A stretch of 64,000 bases of DNA from contig NZ_JAPJDC010000001.1 in assembly GCF_026241855.1 (NCBI RefSeq), positions 2,170,001 through 2,234,000 of the forward strand, read 5' to 3'. The notes beneath the pieces are model-generated. The model saw only the letters and a list, made by a program, of their open reading frames with translations, ran no database searches and had not been told where the DNA came from. The translations under genes and the position numbers were made by a program. Below, piece after piece: positions 36,125-45,212 of this stretch. Position 1 is the stretch's first letter; each line of letters opens with the position of its first letter. Origin of the DNA: Curtobacterium flaccumfaciens pv. betae (GTDB lineage: Bacteria; Actinomycetota; Actinomycetes; Actinomycetales; Microbacteriaceae).

Positions 36125-37429
36125 ATGGCCGAGCTGCAGCACTTCGGGTACTTCTTCTCCCGCGGCTTCGGCCCGCAGGCCTGGGGACGGTCCGACTGGG
36201 ACTGGGGCCACGACTGGACGAAGCCGGACCTGTACCAGCAGTCCGTCCGGACGCTCGAGCAGGCCGGCATGGACCTGGTCATCGCCGAGGACGCCGTCTC
36301 GCTCGGCTCCCCCACGACCCTGGACCTGCGCATCCGCCAGGCGTACGGCGGCCCGAAGCACGACCCGCTGCTGCTCGCCCCGTACCTGTTCGCCGCCAGC
36401 TCGCACATCGGCATCGCGCCGACCGTCAACGCCGGCATCACTCCGCCGTACCTGGCGGCACGGCAGTTCGCGACCCTGGCGCACCTGTCCTCGGACCGGC
36501 TGGGCATCAACGTCGTCACCGACGTCGGCAGCGCACGCCACGCCGGCCTGCCGCCGCTGCCGCACGACCAGGCATACGACCGCGCCGAGGAGTGGATCAC
36601 CCTGCTCCGCCGGCTCTGGCACTCGTGGGGCGACGCGTACGTCGGCGCACCGGACTCGTGGCACTTCGCGGACGGCGACGCGCTCGACGCGTTCCACCAC
36701 GAGGGCGCCCACTTCACCGCCGACGGTCCGCTCAACGCCCTGCCGCTGGCGTCGGACCCCGTGGTCGTGTCCCCCGGTGGCTCGGGCCGAGGGCTCGCGT
36801 TCGCCGGCACCCACTCGGACGTGCAGCTCGCGCTCGCGCCGCTGTCCGCCGCCGCGGTGACGGACTACCGCGCCCGGGTGATCGCGGCAGCCGAGGCCGC
36901 AGGGCGGTCCGCCGCGGACCTGCGGATCCTGTTCGTGCTCAAGCCCGTGATCGTGTCCTCACCGGAGGAGGCCGACCGCATCGTCGCGGCGTCCGAGCAC
37001 CCCACCGACGACGCCCTGCGAGCGGCGGCGATCGCGTGGTCGAGTGACTCGGAGACCGACCTGCTCGCGCTCGACCTGGACGCCCCGGTGCCCGAGGGGA
37101 CCTTCGGTGAGCACGTCTCGGCCGGCACGATCCGCGGGCTGCTCGGGGACACCCCGGACGCACCGCTGCGGGCGCTGCTCGCACGCAAGGCGCGGCAGGG
37201 ACGGATCGCATCACGCTCGGGGTTCGTGGGGACCGCCGACGAGTTCGCGGACTTCATCGAAGAGCTCGGCAGCGACGCCGACAACGACGGGATCATCTTC
37301 TCGGGCGACCTGCACCCGGCGCAGATCCAACGGATGTTCGGCGACCTGGTGCCCGTGCTCCGGCGCCGTGGGCTCCTGCGACGGGAGTACGGCGCCGGAG
37401 GGATCCGAGCGAACCTGTTCGACTTCTAG
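36125..37429 (+). CDS. LLM-class flavin-dependent monooxygenase, NtaA/SnaA/DszA-like
   Basis: 434 residues, immediately after metY (zero spacing). Starts FGYFFSRGFGPQAWG, then the TIM-barrel substrate-side residues AEDAVSLGSP, GIAPTVNAGITPPYLAARQFATL and DRLGINVVTDV, with the NtaA-type FADGDALDAFHHEGAHF insertion. The group uses FMNH2 or FADH2 from a partner reductase and O2 to oxidise aminocarboxylates, sulfones, sulfonates or thioethers. Paired with a sulfhydrylase, a C-S cleaving role is likely; this is context-based inference. No reductase gene is adjacent. Confidence 0.87.
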   Translation: MAELQHFGYFFSRGFGPQAWGRSDWDWGHDWTKPDLYQQSVRTLEQAGMDLVIAEDAVSLGSPTTLDLRIRQAYGGPKHDPLLLAPYLFAASSHIGIAPTVNAGITPPYLAARQFATLAHLSSDRLGINVVTDVGSARHAGLPPLPHDQAYDRAEEWITLLRRLWHSWGDAYVGAPDSWHFADGDALDAFHHEGAHFTADGPLNALPLASDPVVVSPGGSGRGLAFAGTHSDVQLALAPLSAAAVTDYRARVIAAAEAAGRSAADLRILFVLKPVIVSSPEEADRIVAASEHPTDDALRAAAIAWSSDSETDLLALDLDAPVPEGTFGEHVSAGTIRGLLGDTPDAPLRALLARKARQGRIASRSGFVGTADEFADFIEELGSDADNDGIIFSGDLHPAQIQRMFGDLVPVLRRRGLLRREYGAGGIRANLFDF

Positions 37430-37576
37430 CGGAAGCGGCTGCGTCTGCGTCGCTGTCCGGCGGCACGGGCGCCCCGTCGACCGTTCGGTCCGGATCCGCG
37501 GTCCGGACGGTCGATGTGTGGCACCGCCCGTCGGCGTGAGGCTGGACCCACCACACCGAACGGAAGGTCCTCCCCC

Positions 37577-38140
37577 ATGCGTCTCCCCCGCACCCTCGTC
37601 GCCACTGCCGCCGCAGCCCTCGCCGTCACCGGCATCACGGCTGGCGCAGCCGTCACCTCGTCGAACAGCGCCACCGCCGACGTCCGCACCGCCACGGACG
37701 CCCGCACCGTCGCCGTCACCGGCGATGCCGTCGTCGAGTCCAAGCGGCTGAGCTCCGCCGAAGCCATGCGGGCGGCCTCGGCCGCCCTCGCCGCTGCAGA
37801 GGCGGACGGCGCGGGCTTCGTCAGCGTCTCGGTCGTCGACCGCAACGGTCAGCTGCAGGCCTTCGTGCGCGGCGAGAACGCCGCGTCCCACACGATCAGT
37901 GCCTCGCGGCAGAAGGCGTACACCGCCGCGGCCTTCGGGTCGCCGACGTCCGAACTCGCGAAGCGCGCCACGGGCGACAACGCCGGGCTGAAGGACCTGC
38001 CCGGCACGCTGTTCCTCGCCGGGGCCGTGCCGGTCAAGGCGGGCGAGGCCTCCATCGGCGGCATCGGGGTCGGCGGCACCCCGTCGGGCGCCACGGACCA
38101 GGAGTACGCGCAGGCCGGGCTCGACGCGATCACGAAGTGA
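37577..38140 (+). CDS. Secreted HbpS/GlcG-family heme-binding-type protein
   Basis: 187 residues. Signal peptide (about 1-36; LVATAAAALAVTGITAGAAVTSSNSATA) and a GlcG/HbpS domain (about 55-187): LSSAEAMRAASAALAAAEADG, FVSVSVVDRNGQLQAFVRGENAASHTISASRQKAYTAA (split here across motif), GIGVGGTPSGATDQEYAQAGLDAI at the end. Streptomyces HbpS is an extracellular octamer that binds and degrades heme and modulates the SenS kinase. The convergent two-component pair downstream (38222-40068) fits a SenR-SenS set. GGAAGG lies about 10 bases before the ATG. Confidence 0.85.
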   Translation: MRLPRTLVATAAAALAVTGITAGAAVTSSNSATADVRTATDARTVAVTGDAVVESKRLSSAEAMRAASAALAAAEADGAGFVSVSVVDRNGQLQAFVRGENAASHTISASRQKAYTAAAFGSPTSELAKRATGDNAGLKDLPGTLFLAGAVPVKAGEASIGGIGVGGTPSGATDQEYAQAGLDAITK

Positions 38141-38186
38141 CCGGGCGACGTCGGGGCGTGCTCCGACGACGCTGAGTCCGTCACGG

Positions 38187-38221
38187 CGACGGCGGGACGA
38201 CCATCGGTCGCCCCGCCGTCG
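38187..38221. terminator. Hairpin between the convergent HbpS-like and SenR-like genes
   Basis: GACGGCGGGACGACC (38188-38202) pairs with GGTCGCCCCGCCGTC (38206-38220) with one mismatch and a 3-base loop, plus the C-G pair 38187/38221. Likely bidirectional terminator. Confidence 0.65.
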
Positions 38222-38878
38222 TCACGTCGTCGGGCCGTCCGGCGACCGCGCGGGGTGCGCCAAGCCGTCGAGGGCGATGATGCCCCGTCGGGTCGCCTCG
38301 GCCACCGCCCCGGCTCGGCCGTCGACACCGAGCTTCGCGAACACCCGCACCAGGTGCGTCTTCACCGTCGACTCGCTCATGAAGAGCCGCCCCGCGATCA
38401 GACGGTTCGTCGAGCCGTCAGCGAGCAGTTCGAGCACGTCGAGCTCACGTGGGGTCAGGGTCTCGTCCGGTCGGCGACCACGGTCGAGCATGCGTTCCGC
38501 CACGGCCCGCGTGTACACGGCGGTCCCGGTGGCCGCGGCCCGGACCGCGGCGGCGAGTTCCTCGGCGGTCGCGTCCTTGAGCAGGTACCCCGTCGCCCCG
38601 GCATCGAGCGCCCGCATGATCGACACGTCGGTCGCCGTGGCCGTGAACACGAGCACGCGGGTGGTCCGCACCAGTCCGGGGATCAGGTCGACACCGTTCC
38701 GCGTCCCCAGGCCCAGGTCGAGCACGACGACGTCCGGAGCCGCCTCGGCGACCAGGGCGCTCACGGCTTCCGGATCCCCGGTCGAGGCGACGACGTCGAT
38801 GTCGGGGAAGGTCCCGAGGATCGCGGCGACACCGGACCGTAGCACCGGGTGGTCGTCGACGAGCAGGACGCGGGTCAT
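38222..38878 (-). CDS. NarL-family response regulator (SenR-like)
   Basis: 218 residues. Receiver: VDDHPVLRSG (DD8-9), phosphoacceptor Asp54 in VVVLDLGLG, Thr82-type LVFTATAT, Lys104-type YLLKDAT. The LuxR HTH (about 143-205) is canonical: LTPRELDVLELLADGSTNRLIAGRLF...SESTVKTHLVRVFAKL. It overlaps the kinase gene by ATGA (38875-38878), so it is translated with it. Naming as SenR-like rests on the adjacent HbpS-like gene and on this class of regulator being the Streptomyces partner. Confidence 0.92.
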   Translation of the reverse strand: MTRVLLVDDHPVLRSGVAAILGTFPDIDVVASTGDPEAVSALVAEAAPDVVVLDLGLGTRNGVDLIPGLVRTTRVLVFTATATDVSIMRALDAGATGYLLKDATAEELAAAVRAAATGTAVYTRAVAERMLDRGRRPDETLTPRELDVLELLADGSTNRLIAGRLFMSESTVKTHLVRVFAKLGVDGRAGAVAEATRRGIIALDGLAHPARSPDGPTT

Positions 38879-40068
38879 GGTTCCTCCAACGGGACGGTCG
38901 CCCGCAGCACCGTACCGTCCGGGCCGGAGCGGATGTCGAGCGTGCCTCCGACGGCCTCGAGTCGCCGGCGCATCATCGTCAGGCCGTGTCCCCCGGTCGG
39001 CCCGGGCGTGACCGGCCGGCTCGGGTCGAAGCCACGGCCGTCGTCGCGGACGACGACTGCGACCGAGTCGTCCTGGTTCCGGAACTCCAGTGAGATCGAC
39101 GCAGCGCCGGCGTGCCGTTCGGCGTTGCCGAGCGCCCCCTGCGCGCTCCGCAACAGGGCCATTGCACGTATCGGTGTCAGCGTCTGCGGCTCCCCGACCA
39201 CCGACCAGCGGGCGCCCACGCGCTCGGCGGCTGTGGAGAGGGCGGCCGTCAACGAGTCCGTCGACCCGTCCGCCGCGCCGTTCGCTGACTCGCCGACGTC
39301 CGGGTGATCTGCTCCGAGGCCGTCGACCAGCGCGCGGGTGTCCACCACCGCGCTGCGCAGTGCACGGCGTGCCTGCTGCGCGAGGGCGTCGTCCCCGGAC
39401 CGTTCCGCCGCTTCGGTCAGGAACAGTGCGCCCGCCACCGACTGCACCACCGTGTCGTGCAGCTCAGCGGCGACGTGCTGGCGTGCTTCGAGTGCACCGG
39501 CCCGCCGCTCGGAGGCAACGAGTCGCGCGCGGGTGGCGACGAGCTGCCGGACCGTTCGCGACCGCTCGTCCAGAGCCACCCGCGACACCACGATCGCGGC
39601 GAGGAACACCGCGCCGGACAGCAGACACCCCACGAGCAGCCCGGGGTCGTCGTTCCCGGTCAGACGGGGCACCGAGACCGCTGCGACGACGATCGCCGCA
39701 GCGCTGGCGAGCGTGGCCGGCACGAGCCGCGCGGTCGTCTGCAGCAGGACCACCAGCGGGACGACGCTCCACGCGGCGCTCGGGGCGACCACGACGAGCA
39801 CGACCGCGAGCAGCGTCAGCCCGAGGGGCACCGCGACGGGGACCGGACGGCCCAGGAGCACGACAGCATTGGCCGAGCCCGCTGCGATCAGGGCGACCCC
39901 GAGGGTCACCGCGACGACGTGGTTCGGCTCACCGGCGTGGAACTGGTGGTACCGCAGCGTCCCGACGGCGGTGACGAGCGCCAGGGCTGCGGCGGCGAGG
40001 GTGCTCGCCCGGCGGCTGAGGCGCCGGCCCAGCCCGCGCCAGGACGACGAGGGTGGGACCGGGGGCAC
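38875..40068 (-). CDS. Membrane sensor histidine kinase (SenS-like)
   Basis: 397 residues from the GTG at 40068. Five to six hydrophobic helices (about 23-180) with hardly any extracytoplasmic domain, a short coiled linker, then the HisKA_3 box RQHVAAELHDTVVQSVAGAL and HATPase_c (N-box ALGNAERHAGA, where the conserved Glu is Gln/Gly-like; G1 DDGRGFDP; G2 GGHGLTMMRRRLEAVGG). SenS of Streptomyces also has five helices and reads an extracellular heme protein rather than a large own sensor, which matches this layout. Operon: kinase first, regulator second. Confidence 0.88.
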   Translation of the reverse strand: MPPVPPSSSWRGLGRRLSRRASTLAAAALALVTAVGTLRYHQFHAGEPNHVVAVTLGVALIAAGSANAVVLLGRPVPVAVPLGLTLLAVVLVVVAPSAAWSVVPLVVLLQTTARLVPATLASAAAIVVAAVSVPRLTGNDDPGLLVGCLLSGAVFLAAIVVSRVALDERSRTVRQLVATRARLVASERRAGALEARQHVAAELHDTVVQSVAGALFLTEAAERSGDDALAQQARRALRSAVVDTRALVDGLGADHPDVGESANGAADGSTDSLTAALSTAAERVGARWSVVGEPQTLTPIRAMALLRSAQGALGNAERHAGAASISLEFRNQDDSVAVVVRDDGRGFDPSRPVTPGPTGGHGLTMMRRRLEAVGGTLDIRSGPDGTVLRATVPLEEP

Positions 40069-40110
40069 CGCACCAGGGTACGGACCCCCGGTCGGAGATC
40101 TGCTGTGCCG

Positions 40111-41019
40111 CTACTTCTTCTTCTTGGCCTTCTTGCCGTCGTCCTTCTTGGACTTCTTCGACTTCTTCTTGTCGTCGTCCTTCTTGGACGGCTTCTTGTC
40201 GTCGTCCTTCTTCTTCGACTTCTTCTTCTTGTCGTCGTCCTTCTTCGACTTCTTCTTCTTGTCGTCGTCCTTCTTCGACTTCTTCTTCTTGTCGTCGTCC
40301 TTTTTCGGCTTCGCCTTGCTCGCACCCGTCGGCAGCGGCAGGACGGCCGACACGGCCGCCGGCTCCGCCTGCGAGGCGTCGGCGTCGGCATCGCCGGACG
40401 CACCGGTCTCCGGCGACTCCAGCCCGTCGATCGGCTCGACGACCACGGCCGATCCGGTGTCCAGCTCGACGTCGACCGCGTGCTCCTCGAGCACCGGTGC
40501 CAGGGCGTCGGCGACCCGCTCGACCGTCAGCACCGCGTCCGCCTCGGCGAGTCGGAGCAGGGCCTGCGCGGTCCGGACCCGGGTGGTCGCCTTGCGCGCG
40601 AGGACGTCCGACCGTGCCCCTTCGAGGAACGTGCGCAGGGCGCGTTCCACGGCGGAGCGTCCGCGTGGGGCAGCGCGGTCGAGCCGATCGAGTTCCCCGG
40701 CGACCCCGGAGACGTCGTCGGCGACGTGCTCGTGGCGGACCGACTCGATGAGTGCGGCGATGGCGGCGGCGGCACGTTCGACCCCGGCGGAGCGCTGGTC
40801 GAGCACGACGAGCATCTCGACCACCGAGCCGTAGGTGACGGTCTCGAGGCGGACCGGCTCCGCGCCGCGACCGCGAACGACCAGGCGGGTGTCGGGTTTC
40901 GGCAGCCATGCGGCGAGGGCGGCGACCGTGGCGACGGAGCCCACGATCCGCTCGTACTCGCTGAGCACAACTCGTTCCTGCTCCCGCAGACGGACACGGA
41001 TCGCGATCTCCTGCACCAC
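40111..41019 (-). CDS. Protein with Lys/Asp repeat tail, function unknown
   Basis: 302 residues from the GTG at 41019, preceded by GAGAGG at 7 bases. Residues 1-190 are mostly helical and acidic or neutral, without a family I recognise (VVLSEYERIVGSVATVAALAAW, TVTYGSVVEMLVVLDQRS). After an acidic linker (about 200-230) comes a 69-residue tail (234-302) of DDDKKKKSKK units in at least five variants, encoded by 30-bp DNA repeats (identical copies at 40231-40260 and 40261-40290). The tail is highly positive and could bind nucleic acid, ribosomes or polyphosphate. Located between ssrA and the SenS-like gene; an ssrA terminator lies between. Confidence 0.7.
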   Translation of the reverse strand: MVQEIAIRVRLREQERVVLSEYERIVGSVATVAALAAWLPKPDTRLVVRGRGAEPVRLETVTYGSVVEMLVVLDQRSAGVERAAAAIAALIESVRHEHVADDVSGVAGELDRLDRAAPRGRSAVERALRTFLEGARSDVLARKATTRVRTAQALLRLAEADAVLTVERVADALAPVLEEHAVDVELDTGSAVVVEPIDGLESPETGASGDADADASQAEPAAVSAVLPLPTGASKAKPKKDDDKKKKSKKDDDKKKKSKKDDDKKKKSKKKDDDKKPSKKDDDKKKSKKSKKDDGKKAKKKK

Positions 41020-41102
41020 GTGCTGACCTCTCGTTCGGGTTCGACGCGAGCGTGTTCTGCGCGCCTGCTCCGGAGCGTAGTCCTCGGACGTGGCGGAACA
41101 GC

Positions 41103-41143
41103 GAACGCCCCGGCACTGTCCAGGGGACGGTGCCGGGGCGTTC
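41103..41143 (-). terminator. ssrA terminator hairpin
   Basis: GAACGCCCCGGCAC (41103-41116) pairs exactly with GTGCCGGGGCGTTC (41130-41143); the interior adds further pairs. It lies 39 bp beyond the tmRNA 3' end on the minus strand. Confidence 0.75.
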
Positions 41144-41181
41144 AGGTGGCGCAGCGTGACAGCGGTTCGTCGTTCGGCGAA

Positions 41182-41558
41182 TGGTGGAGATGGGGGGAAT
41201 CGAACCCCCGTCCATCGCTGCAATTCGACGTCTTCTACGGGCGTATCCGGATAGTTCGTTCTGCTCGGCCCCGTCCTTTGCTACCGGCTTCTAGGACGAC
41301 GGGCCCAGTCTCAGTGCAAGTCCCGCACGGCCCTGAGGCGCAACCGTGCAGCAAGTCCTCTGGATGACGTCGGGATCAGGTTAGAAGACGGTCACCTGGC
41401 CGACGGACTTCATGTGCTGGGCTGCTTACGCAGCGAGAGCGAAGTCAGTGCGCTTGGAATTGGCACTTGTTGTTTTCCACGGATCGTTTACGAGATAACC
41501 GTGGGTCCTCGGCCCGCTTCCCGTCGGCACACAGGCAATGTCGAAACCGATCATCCCC
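41182..41558 (-). ncRNA. ssrA: tmRNA
   Basis: 377 nt. The 5' end reads GGGGATGATCGGTTTCGACA, the standard tRNA-like 5' half, and the 3' end has the T-arm GGGGGTTCGATTCCCCC and acceptor ATCTCCA with encoded CCA (41184-41182). GGGGAT and ATCTCC pair as the acceptor stem. The tag frame lies at 41464-41426 and encodes ANSKRTDFALAA followed by TAA. It rescues stalled ribosomes with SmpB, whose gene is just upstream on the same strand. Confidence 0.97.
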
Positions 41559-41653
41559 ATGCGGGCCGGACGTGCGAGCCGCTGTCACGCTGTTGAGTTG
41601 CCAATGCCCCTGTCGGAGCAGTCCCTCAGTCTAGCCGAGGAGATGCGTCAGCG

Positions 41654-42130
41654 CTACTCGCCGACGCGGTTCCGGGTGCGCATGGCCCGCTCGGCCTCAC
41701 GCTTGTCGGTCTTCTCGCGCAGCGCCTGGCGCTTGTCGAACTCGCGCTTGCCCTTCGCGACGGCGATCTCGATCTTGGCCCGACCGTCGTGGAAGTAGAT
41801 CTGCAGCGGCACGAGGGTGTACCCGCCCTGAGCCGTCTTGTGCGAGATCTTCACGATCTGCTGCTTGTGCAGGAGCAGCTTGCGCTTCCGTCGGGGCGAG
41901 TGGTTGTTCCACGTGCCCTCGGTGTACTCCGGGATGTGCACGGCGTCGATCCACGCTTCGCCACCGTCGATGTAGGCGTACCCGTCGACCAGGGACGCCC
42001 GCCCCATCCGCAGGGACTTCACCTCAGTGCCGGACAGGACCATGCCCGCTTCGTACGTGTCCTCGATGAGGTAGTCGTGCCGGGCGCGACGGTTCGTTGC
42101 GACGATCTTCTCCCCGCGTTCCTTCGCCAT
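41654..42130 (-). CDS. smpB: SsrA-binding protein
   Basis: 158 residues, typical length. Contains [55 protein letters not shown] and the basic C-terminal tail [20 protein letters not shown] that enters the mRNA channel. SmpB delivers tmRNA to stalled ribosomes; the tmRNA gene starts 95 bp downstream. Separated from ftsX by a terminator, so it has its own promoter in 42131-42208. Confidence 0.97.
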   Translation of the reverse strand: MAKERGEKIVATNRRARHDYLIEDTYEAGMVLSGTEVKSLRMGRASLVDGYAYIDGGEAWIDAVHIPEYTEGTWNNHSPRRKRKLLLHKQQIVKISHKTAQGGYTLVPLQIYFHDGRAKIEIAVAKGKREFDKRQALREKTDKREAERAMRTRNRVGE

Positions 42131-42208
42131 GACGACTCCTCTCGATGGTGACCGGTGCAGTGCGCTGCGTGGGTGGTTCGGCGCAGCCCTACAGACTACT
42201 CAACACGA

Positions 42209-42243
42209 AGCGGGCGGCGCACCTTCCCGGCGCGCCGCCCGCT
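42209..42243 (-). terminator. Terminator after the ftsE-ftsX operon
   Basis: AGCGGGCGGCGC (42209-42220) pairs exactly with GCGCCGCCCGCT (42232-42243), loop 11 bases. It is 18 bp beyond the ftsX stop (42262) in the minus direction. Confidence 0.7.
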
Positions 42244-42261
42244 CGCGGATGCTGTGCTGTG

Positions 42262-43176
42262 TCAGACCTTCAGGTACCGGCGGATGGCGATCGACGCCGA
42301 CGCCGCGGCGAGGAGCACCCCGATCACGATCACCGCGGGGACCACGATGGCCGCGTCGCCCATGCCGATGAACGCCGTGCCGGTGAAGCGCTCCGCCAGG
42401 AAGTTCCGGACGAAGAACCAGACCACGGCGGTGATCGCGCCACCGGCCAGGACGGCTCCGATGGCGGCGGCGATCACCCCCTCGAGCACGAACGGTGTCT
42501 GGATGAACCGGTTCGACGCACCGACAAGCCGCATGATGCCGAGCTCTCGCCGTCGACTGAACGCCGACAGGCGGATCGTCGTCGCGATGAGCAGCACCGC
42601 CGCCACGAGCATGAGCGCCGCGATGCCGATCGCCGTGTACGACGAGGCGTTGAGCAGGTTGAAGATCGGCTGCAGGTACCCGCGTTGGTCGACGACGCTC
42701 TGCACGCCGGCGACCTTCGACAGGCTCTCGACCAGGACGTCGGCCTGCGAGGGGTTCTTCAGGTTCACCCAGAAGGTCTCGTTCAGGTACTCCGGCTTGA
42801 CGAACTCCGTCGCGGCCGAGTCCTTGAACTGCTCCTTGAACCGGGTGAAGGCCTGGTCCTGGTTCTCGTAGTAAGTCTTCTCGATGTACGGCTTGAGCGT
42901 CGACGAGTCGAGCTGCGCCTGGACCTGTTCGCGCTGGTCCGCGGTGGCCTTGGCGCCGGTGCAGTTGCCCGTGGTGTCGGTGTCGGTGCACAGGTAGACG
43001 GCGACCTGCGCCCGGTCGTACCAGTACCCCTTCATCTGGTTGATCTGCATCTGGAGCAGGATCGCCGTACCGACGAAGGTCAGGGAGATGAAGGTCACGA
43101 GGACGACGGAGACGACCATCGACGCATTGCGCCGCAGGCCCGAGCCGACCTCGGACATGACGAGCCCGAGCCTCAT
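42262..43176 (-). CDS. ftsX: Cell-division ABC-transporter-like protein FtsX
   Basis: 304 residues. TM1 (about 20-42; [19 protein letters not shown]), a large extracytoplasmic domain (about 43-170) containing two Cys ([10 protein letters not shown]), and three C-terminal TM segments with [23 protein letters not shown], the FtsX signature. With FtsE it activates peptidoglycan hydrolases (RipC in actinobacteria) at the septum. Overlaps ftsE by 4 bp (43173-43176). Confidence 0.95.
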   Translation of the reverse strand: MRLGLVMSEVGSGLRRNASMVVSVVLVTFISLTFVGTAILLQMQINQMKGYWYDRAQVAVYLCTDTDTTGNCTGAKATADQREQVQAQLDSSTLKPYIEKTYYENQDQAFTRFKEQFKDSAATEFVKPEYLNETFWVNLKNPSQADVLVESLSKVAGVQSVVDQRGYLQPIFNLLNASSYTAIGIAALMLVAAVLLIATTIRLSAFSRRRELGIMRLVGASNRFIQTPFVLEGVIAAAIGAVLAGGAITAVVWFFVRNFLAERFTGTAFIGMGDAAIVVPAVIVIGVLLAAASASIAIRRYLKV

Positions 43177-43928
43177 CGGATGAGCCCCGGGATCGTCTGG
43201 ATGCCGGTGGTGTTGGACACGGTGCCTCGCTGGATCGGGACGGCCTGGGTCTGGTAGCCGCCGGACTGCTCGTCGCGCAGGACGGTGCCGTTCGAGAGCT
43301 CGATGACCCGCCGCTGCATCTGGTTCACGATGCTGGCGTCGTGCGTCGCCATCAGCACGGTGGTGCCTCCCTGGTTGATGCGTTCGAGGAGCGCCATGAT
43401 GCCGGCGGACGTGGTGGGGTCCAGGTTTCCGGTGGGCTCGTCGGCCAGCAGGATCGCCGGCTTGTTCACGACGGCGCGGGCGATGGCCACGCGCTGCTGC
43501 TCACCACCGGAGAGTTCGTGCGGCATGCGGGTGGCCTTGCCGGCGAGCCCGACGAGCTTCAGCACGTCGGTCACGGCCTCACTGATGAAGCCCTTGCTCT
43601 TGCCGATGACCTGCAGCGAGAACGCCACGTTGTCGAACACGTTCTTGTTCGGCAGCAGACGGAAGTCCTGGAAGACCACGCCGAGGTTGCGGCGGAAGTA
43701 CGGGACCTTCCGCGATGCCAGGGACCCGAGGCGCTGCCCGAGCACGTGGATCTGCCCGCTGGTGGGCTTCTCCTCCTTGAGCACGAGGCGCAGGAAGCTG
43801 GACTTGCCGGAACCGGACGCGCCCACGAGGAACACGAACTCGCCCTTGAGGATCTCGAGGGTGAGGTTGTCGAGCGCCGGACTCGGGTTGCCCGAGTAGA
43901 CCTTGGTGACCTGGTCGAATTTGATCAT
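43173..43928 (-). CDS. ftsE: Cell-division ATP-binding protein FtsE
   Basis: 251 residues. Walker [13 protein letters not shown]-loop [20 protein letters not shown], signature [14 protein letters not shown], Walker [15 protein letters not shown]-loop ATHD. After the ABC core (about 225 residues) a 25-residue tail [13 protein letters not shown] extends the C-terminus, common in actinobacterial FtsE. Forms the FtsEX complex with the overlapping ftsX. It lies 61 bp downstream of prfB and probably shares its transcript. Confidence 0.97.
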   Translation of the reverse strand: MIKFDQVTKVYSGNPSPALDNLTLEILKGEFVFLVGASGSGKSSFLRLVLKEEKPTSGQIHVLGQRLGSLASRKVPYFRRNLGVVFQDFRLLPNKNVFDNVAFSLQVIGKSKGFISEAVTDVLKLVGLAGKATRMPHELSGGEQQRVAIARAVVNKPAILLADEPTGNLDPTTSAGIMALLERINQGGTTVLMATHDASIVNQMQRRVIELSNGTVLRDEQSGGYQTQAVPIQRGTVSNTTGIQTIPGLIR

Positions 43929-43989
43929 GACCGGATCAGGGTAGGTCGCCGCGCTTGGAAAGCAAGCGAGGCGCGCGGCTCACGAACCC

Positions 43990-45105
43990 CTACTCGGCGG
44001 CGGATTGCTTGCGCCAGCGGATGCCCGCGTTGATGAAGCCGTCCAGATCGCCGTCGAACACGGCTGAGGGGTTGTTCACCTCGTGCTCCGTCCGGAGGTC
44101 CTTGACCATCTGGTACGGCGCCAGGACGTAGGAGCGGATCTGGTCGCCCCAGCTCGCCGTGATGTTGCCGGCGAGTTCCTTCTTCTTCGCGTTCTCCTCT
44201 TCCTTCTTCAGGAGGAGCAGGCGCGACTGCAGCACGCGCATGGCGGCAGCACGGTTCTGGATCTGCGACTTCTCGTTCTGCATCGAGACGACGGTGCCGG
44301 TCGGGATGTGCGTCAGGCGCACCGCGGAGTCGGTCGTGTTGACGGACTGCCCGCCGGGGCCCGACGAACGGAACACGTCGACGCGGATGTCGTTCTCGGG
44401 GATGTCGATGACAGCGGTCTCCGGCATGAGCGGGATGACCTCGACCGCGGCGAAGGAAGTCTGGCGCTTGCCGGCGGCACCGAACGGCGACATCCGCACC
44501 AGGCGGTGGGTGCCGGCCTCGACCGACAGCGTGCCGAACGCGTGCGGGGCGTCGATCTCGAACGTCGCGGACTTGATGCCCGCTTCTTCGGCGTACGAGG
44601 TGTCCATCACGGTGGTCTTGAAGTTGTGCTGCTCGGCGTACCGGAGGTACATGCGGAGGAGCATCTCGGCGAAGTCCGCCGCGTCGACACCGCCAGCACC
44701 GGCGCGGATCGTGATGACGGCCGGACGGTCGTCGTACTCGCCGTCGAGGAGCGTCTGCACCTCGAAGTCGCCGATCATCTTCTGGATCGCCTTGAGCTCG
44801 GCGAGGGCTTCGTCGGCGGACTCCTGGTCGTCGCCCTCGTTCGCCATCTCGACCAGCACCTCGAGGTCGTCGATGCGCTGCTCGGTGTCGGTGATCTTCT
44901 TCAGCTCCGACTGGCGGTGCGAGAGCGCGCTCGTCACCTGCTGCGCGTGGTCGACGTCGTCCCAGAGGTCCTGGGCCCCGGCCTGCTCGCTGAGGTCGGC
45001 GATCTCACGCTGCAGGCGGTCGACGTCGACCACCGAGCGGATGTTGCCGAAGGTCTCGCGAAGGGCGGAGAGCTGCTCGGTGAAGTCCAGTTCGACCATG
45101 GTCAT
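43990..45105 (-). CDS. prfB: Peptide chain release factor 2
   Basis: 371 residues from the ATG at 45105; an ATG at 45099 (MVELDF) is equally plausible because TAGGAT upstream could be an SD or a -10. It recognises UGA/UAA: the SPF tripeptide in [16 protein letters not shown], and the GGQ motif in [18 protein letters not shown] that triggers peptidyl-tRNA hydrolysis. The frame is continuous, so the programmed frameshift known in many prfB genes is absent here. First gene of the prfB-ftsE-ftsX cluster. Confidence 0.96.
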   Translation of the reverse strand: MTMVELDFTEQLSALRETFGNIRSVVDVDRLQREIADLSEQAGAQDLWDDVDHAQQVTSALSHRQSELKKITDTEQRIDDLEVLVEMANEGDDQESADEALAELKAIQKMIGDFEVQTLLDGEYDDRPAVITIRAGAGGVDAADFAEMLLRMYLRYAEQHNFKTTVMDTSYAEEAGIKSATFEIDAPHAFGTLSVEAGTHRLVRMSPFGAAGKRQTSFAAVEVIPLMPETAVIDIPENDIRVDVFRSSGPGGQSVNTTDSAVRLTHIPTGTVVSMQNEKSQIQNRAAAMRVLQSRLLLLKKEEENAKKKELAGNITASWGDQIRSYVLAPYQMVKDLRTEHEVNNPSAVFDGDLDGFINAGIRWRKQSAAE

Positions 45106-45212
45106 CGATCCTACCGGCGCGAGTCCGACTCGGCCGACCGGGAGGCCCGGTGCGGGTCCGCCCCGCTGGTCGCGGTCGTCCTCCACGCGCCTCGCACCCC
45201 CGCCCGGCCCCG

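Noticed and set aside
34165..37047. A 960-residue plus-strand frame across three genes
   Set aside because: Arg/Pro/Ala-rich shadow in another frame of the metallopeptidase, metY and monooxygenase genes.
43990..45105. Programmed +1 frameshift in prfB
   Set aside because: The coding frame is continuous and has no early in-frame UGA, so no frameshift is needed.
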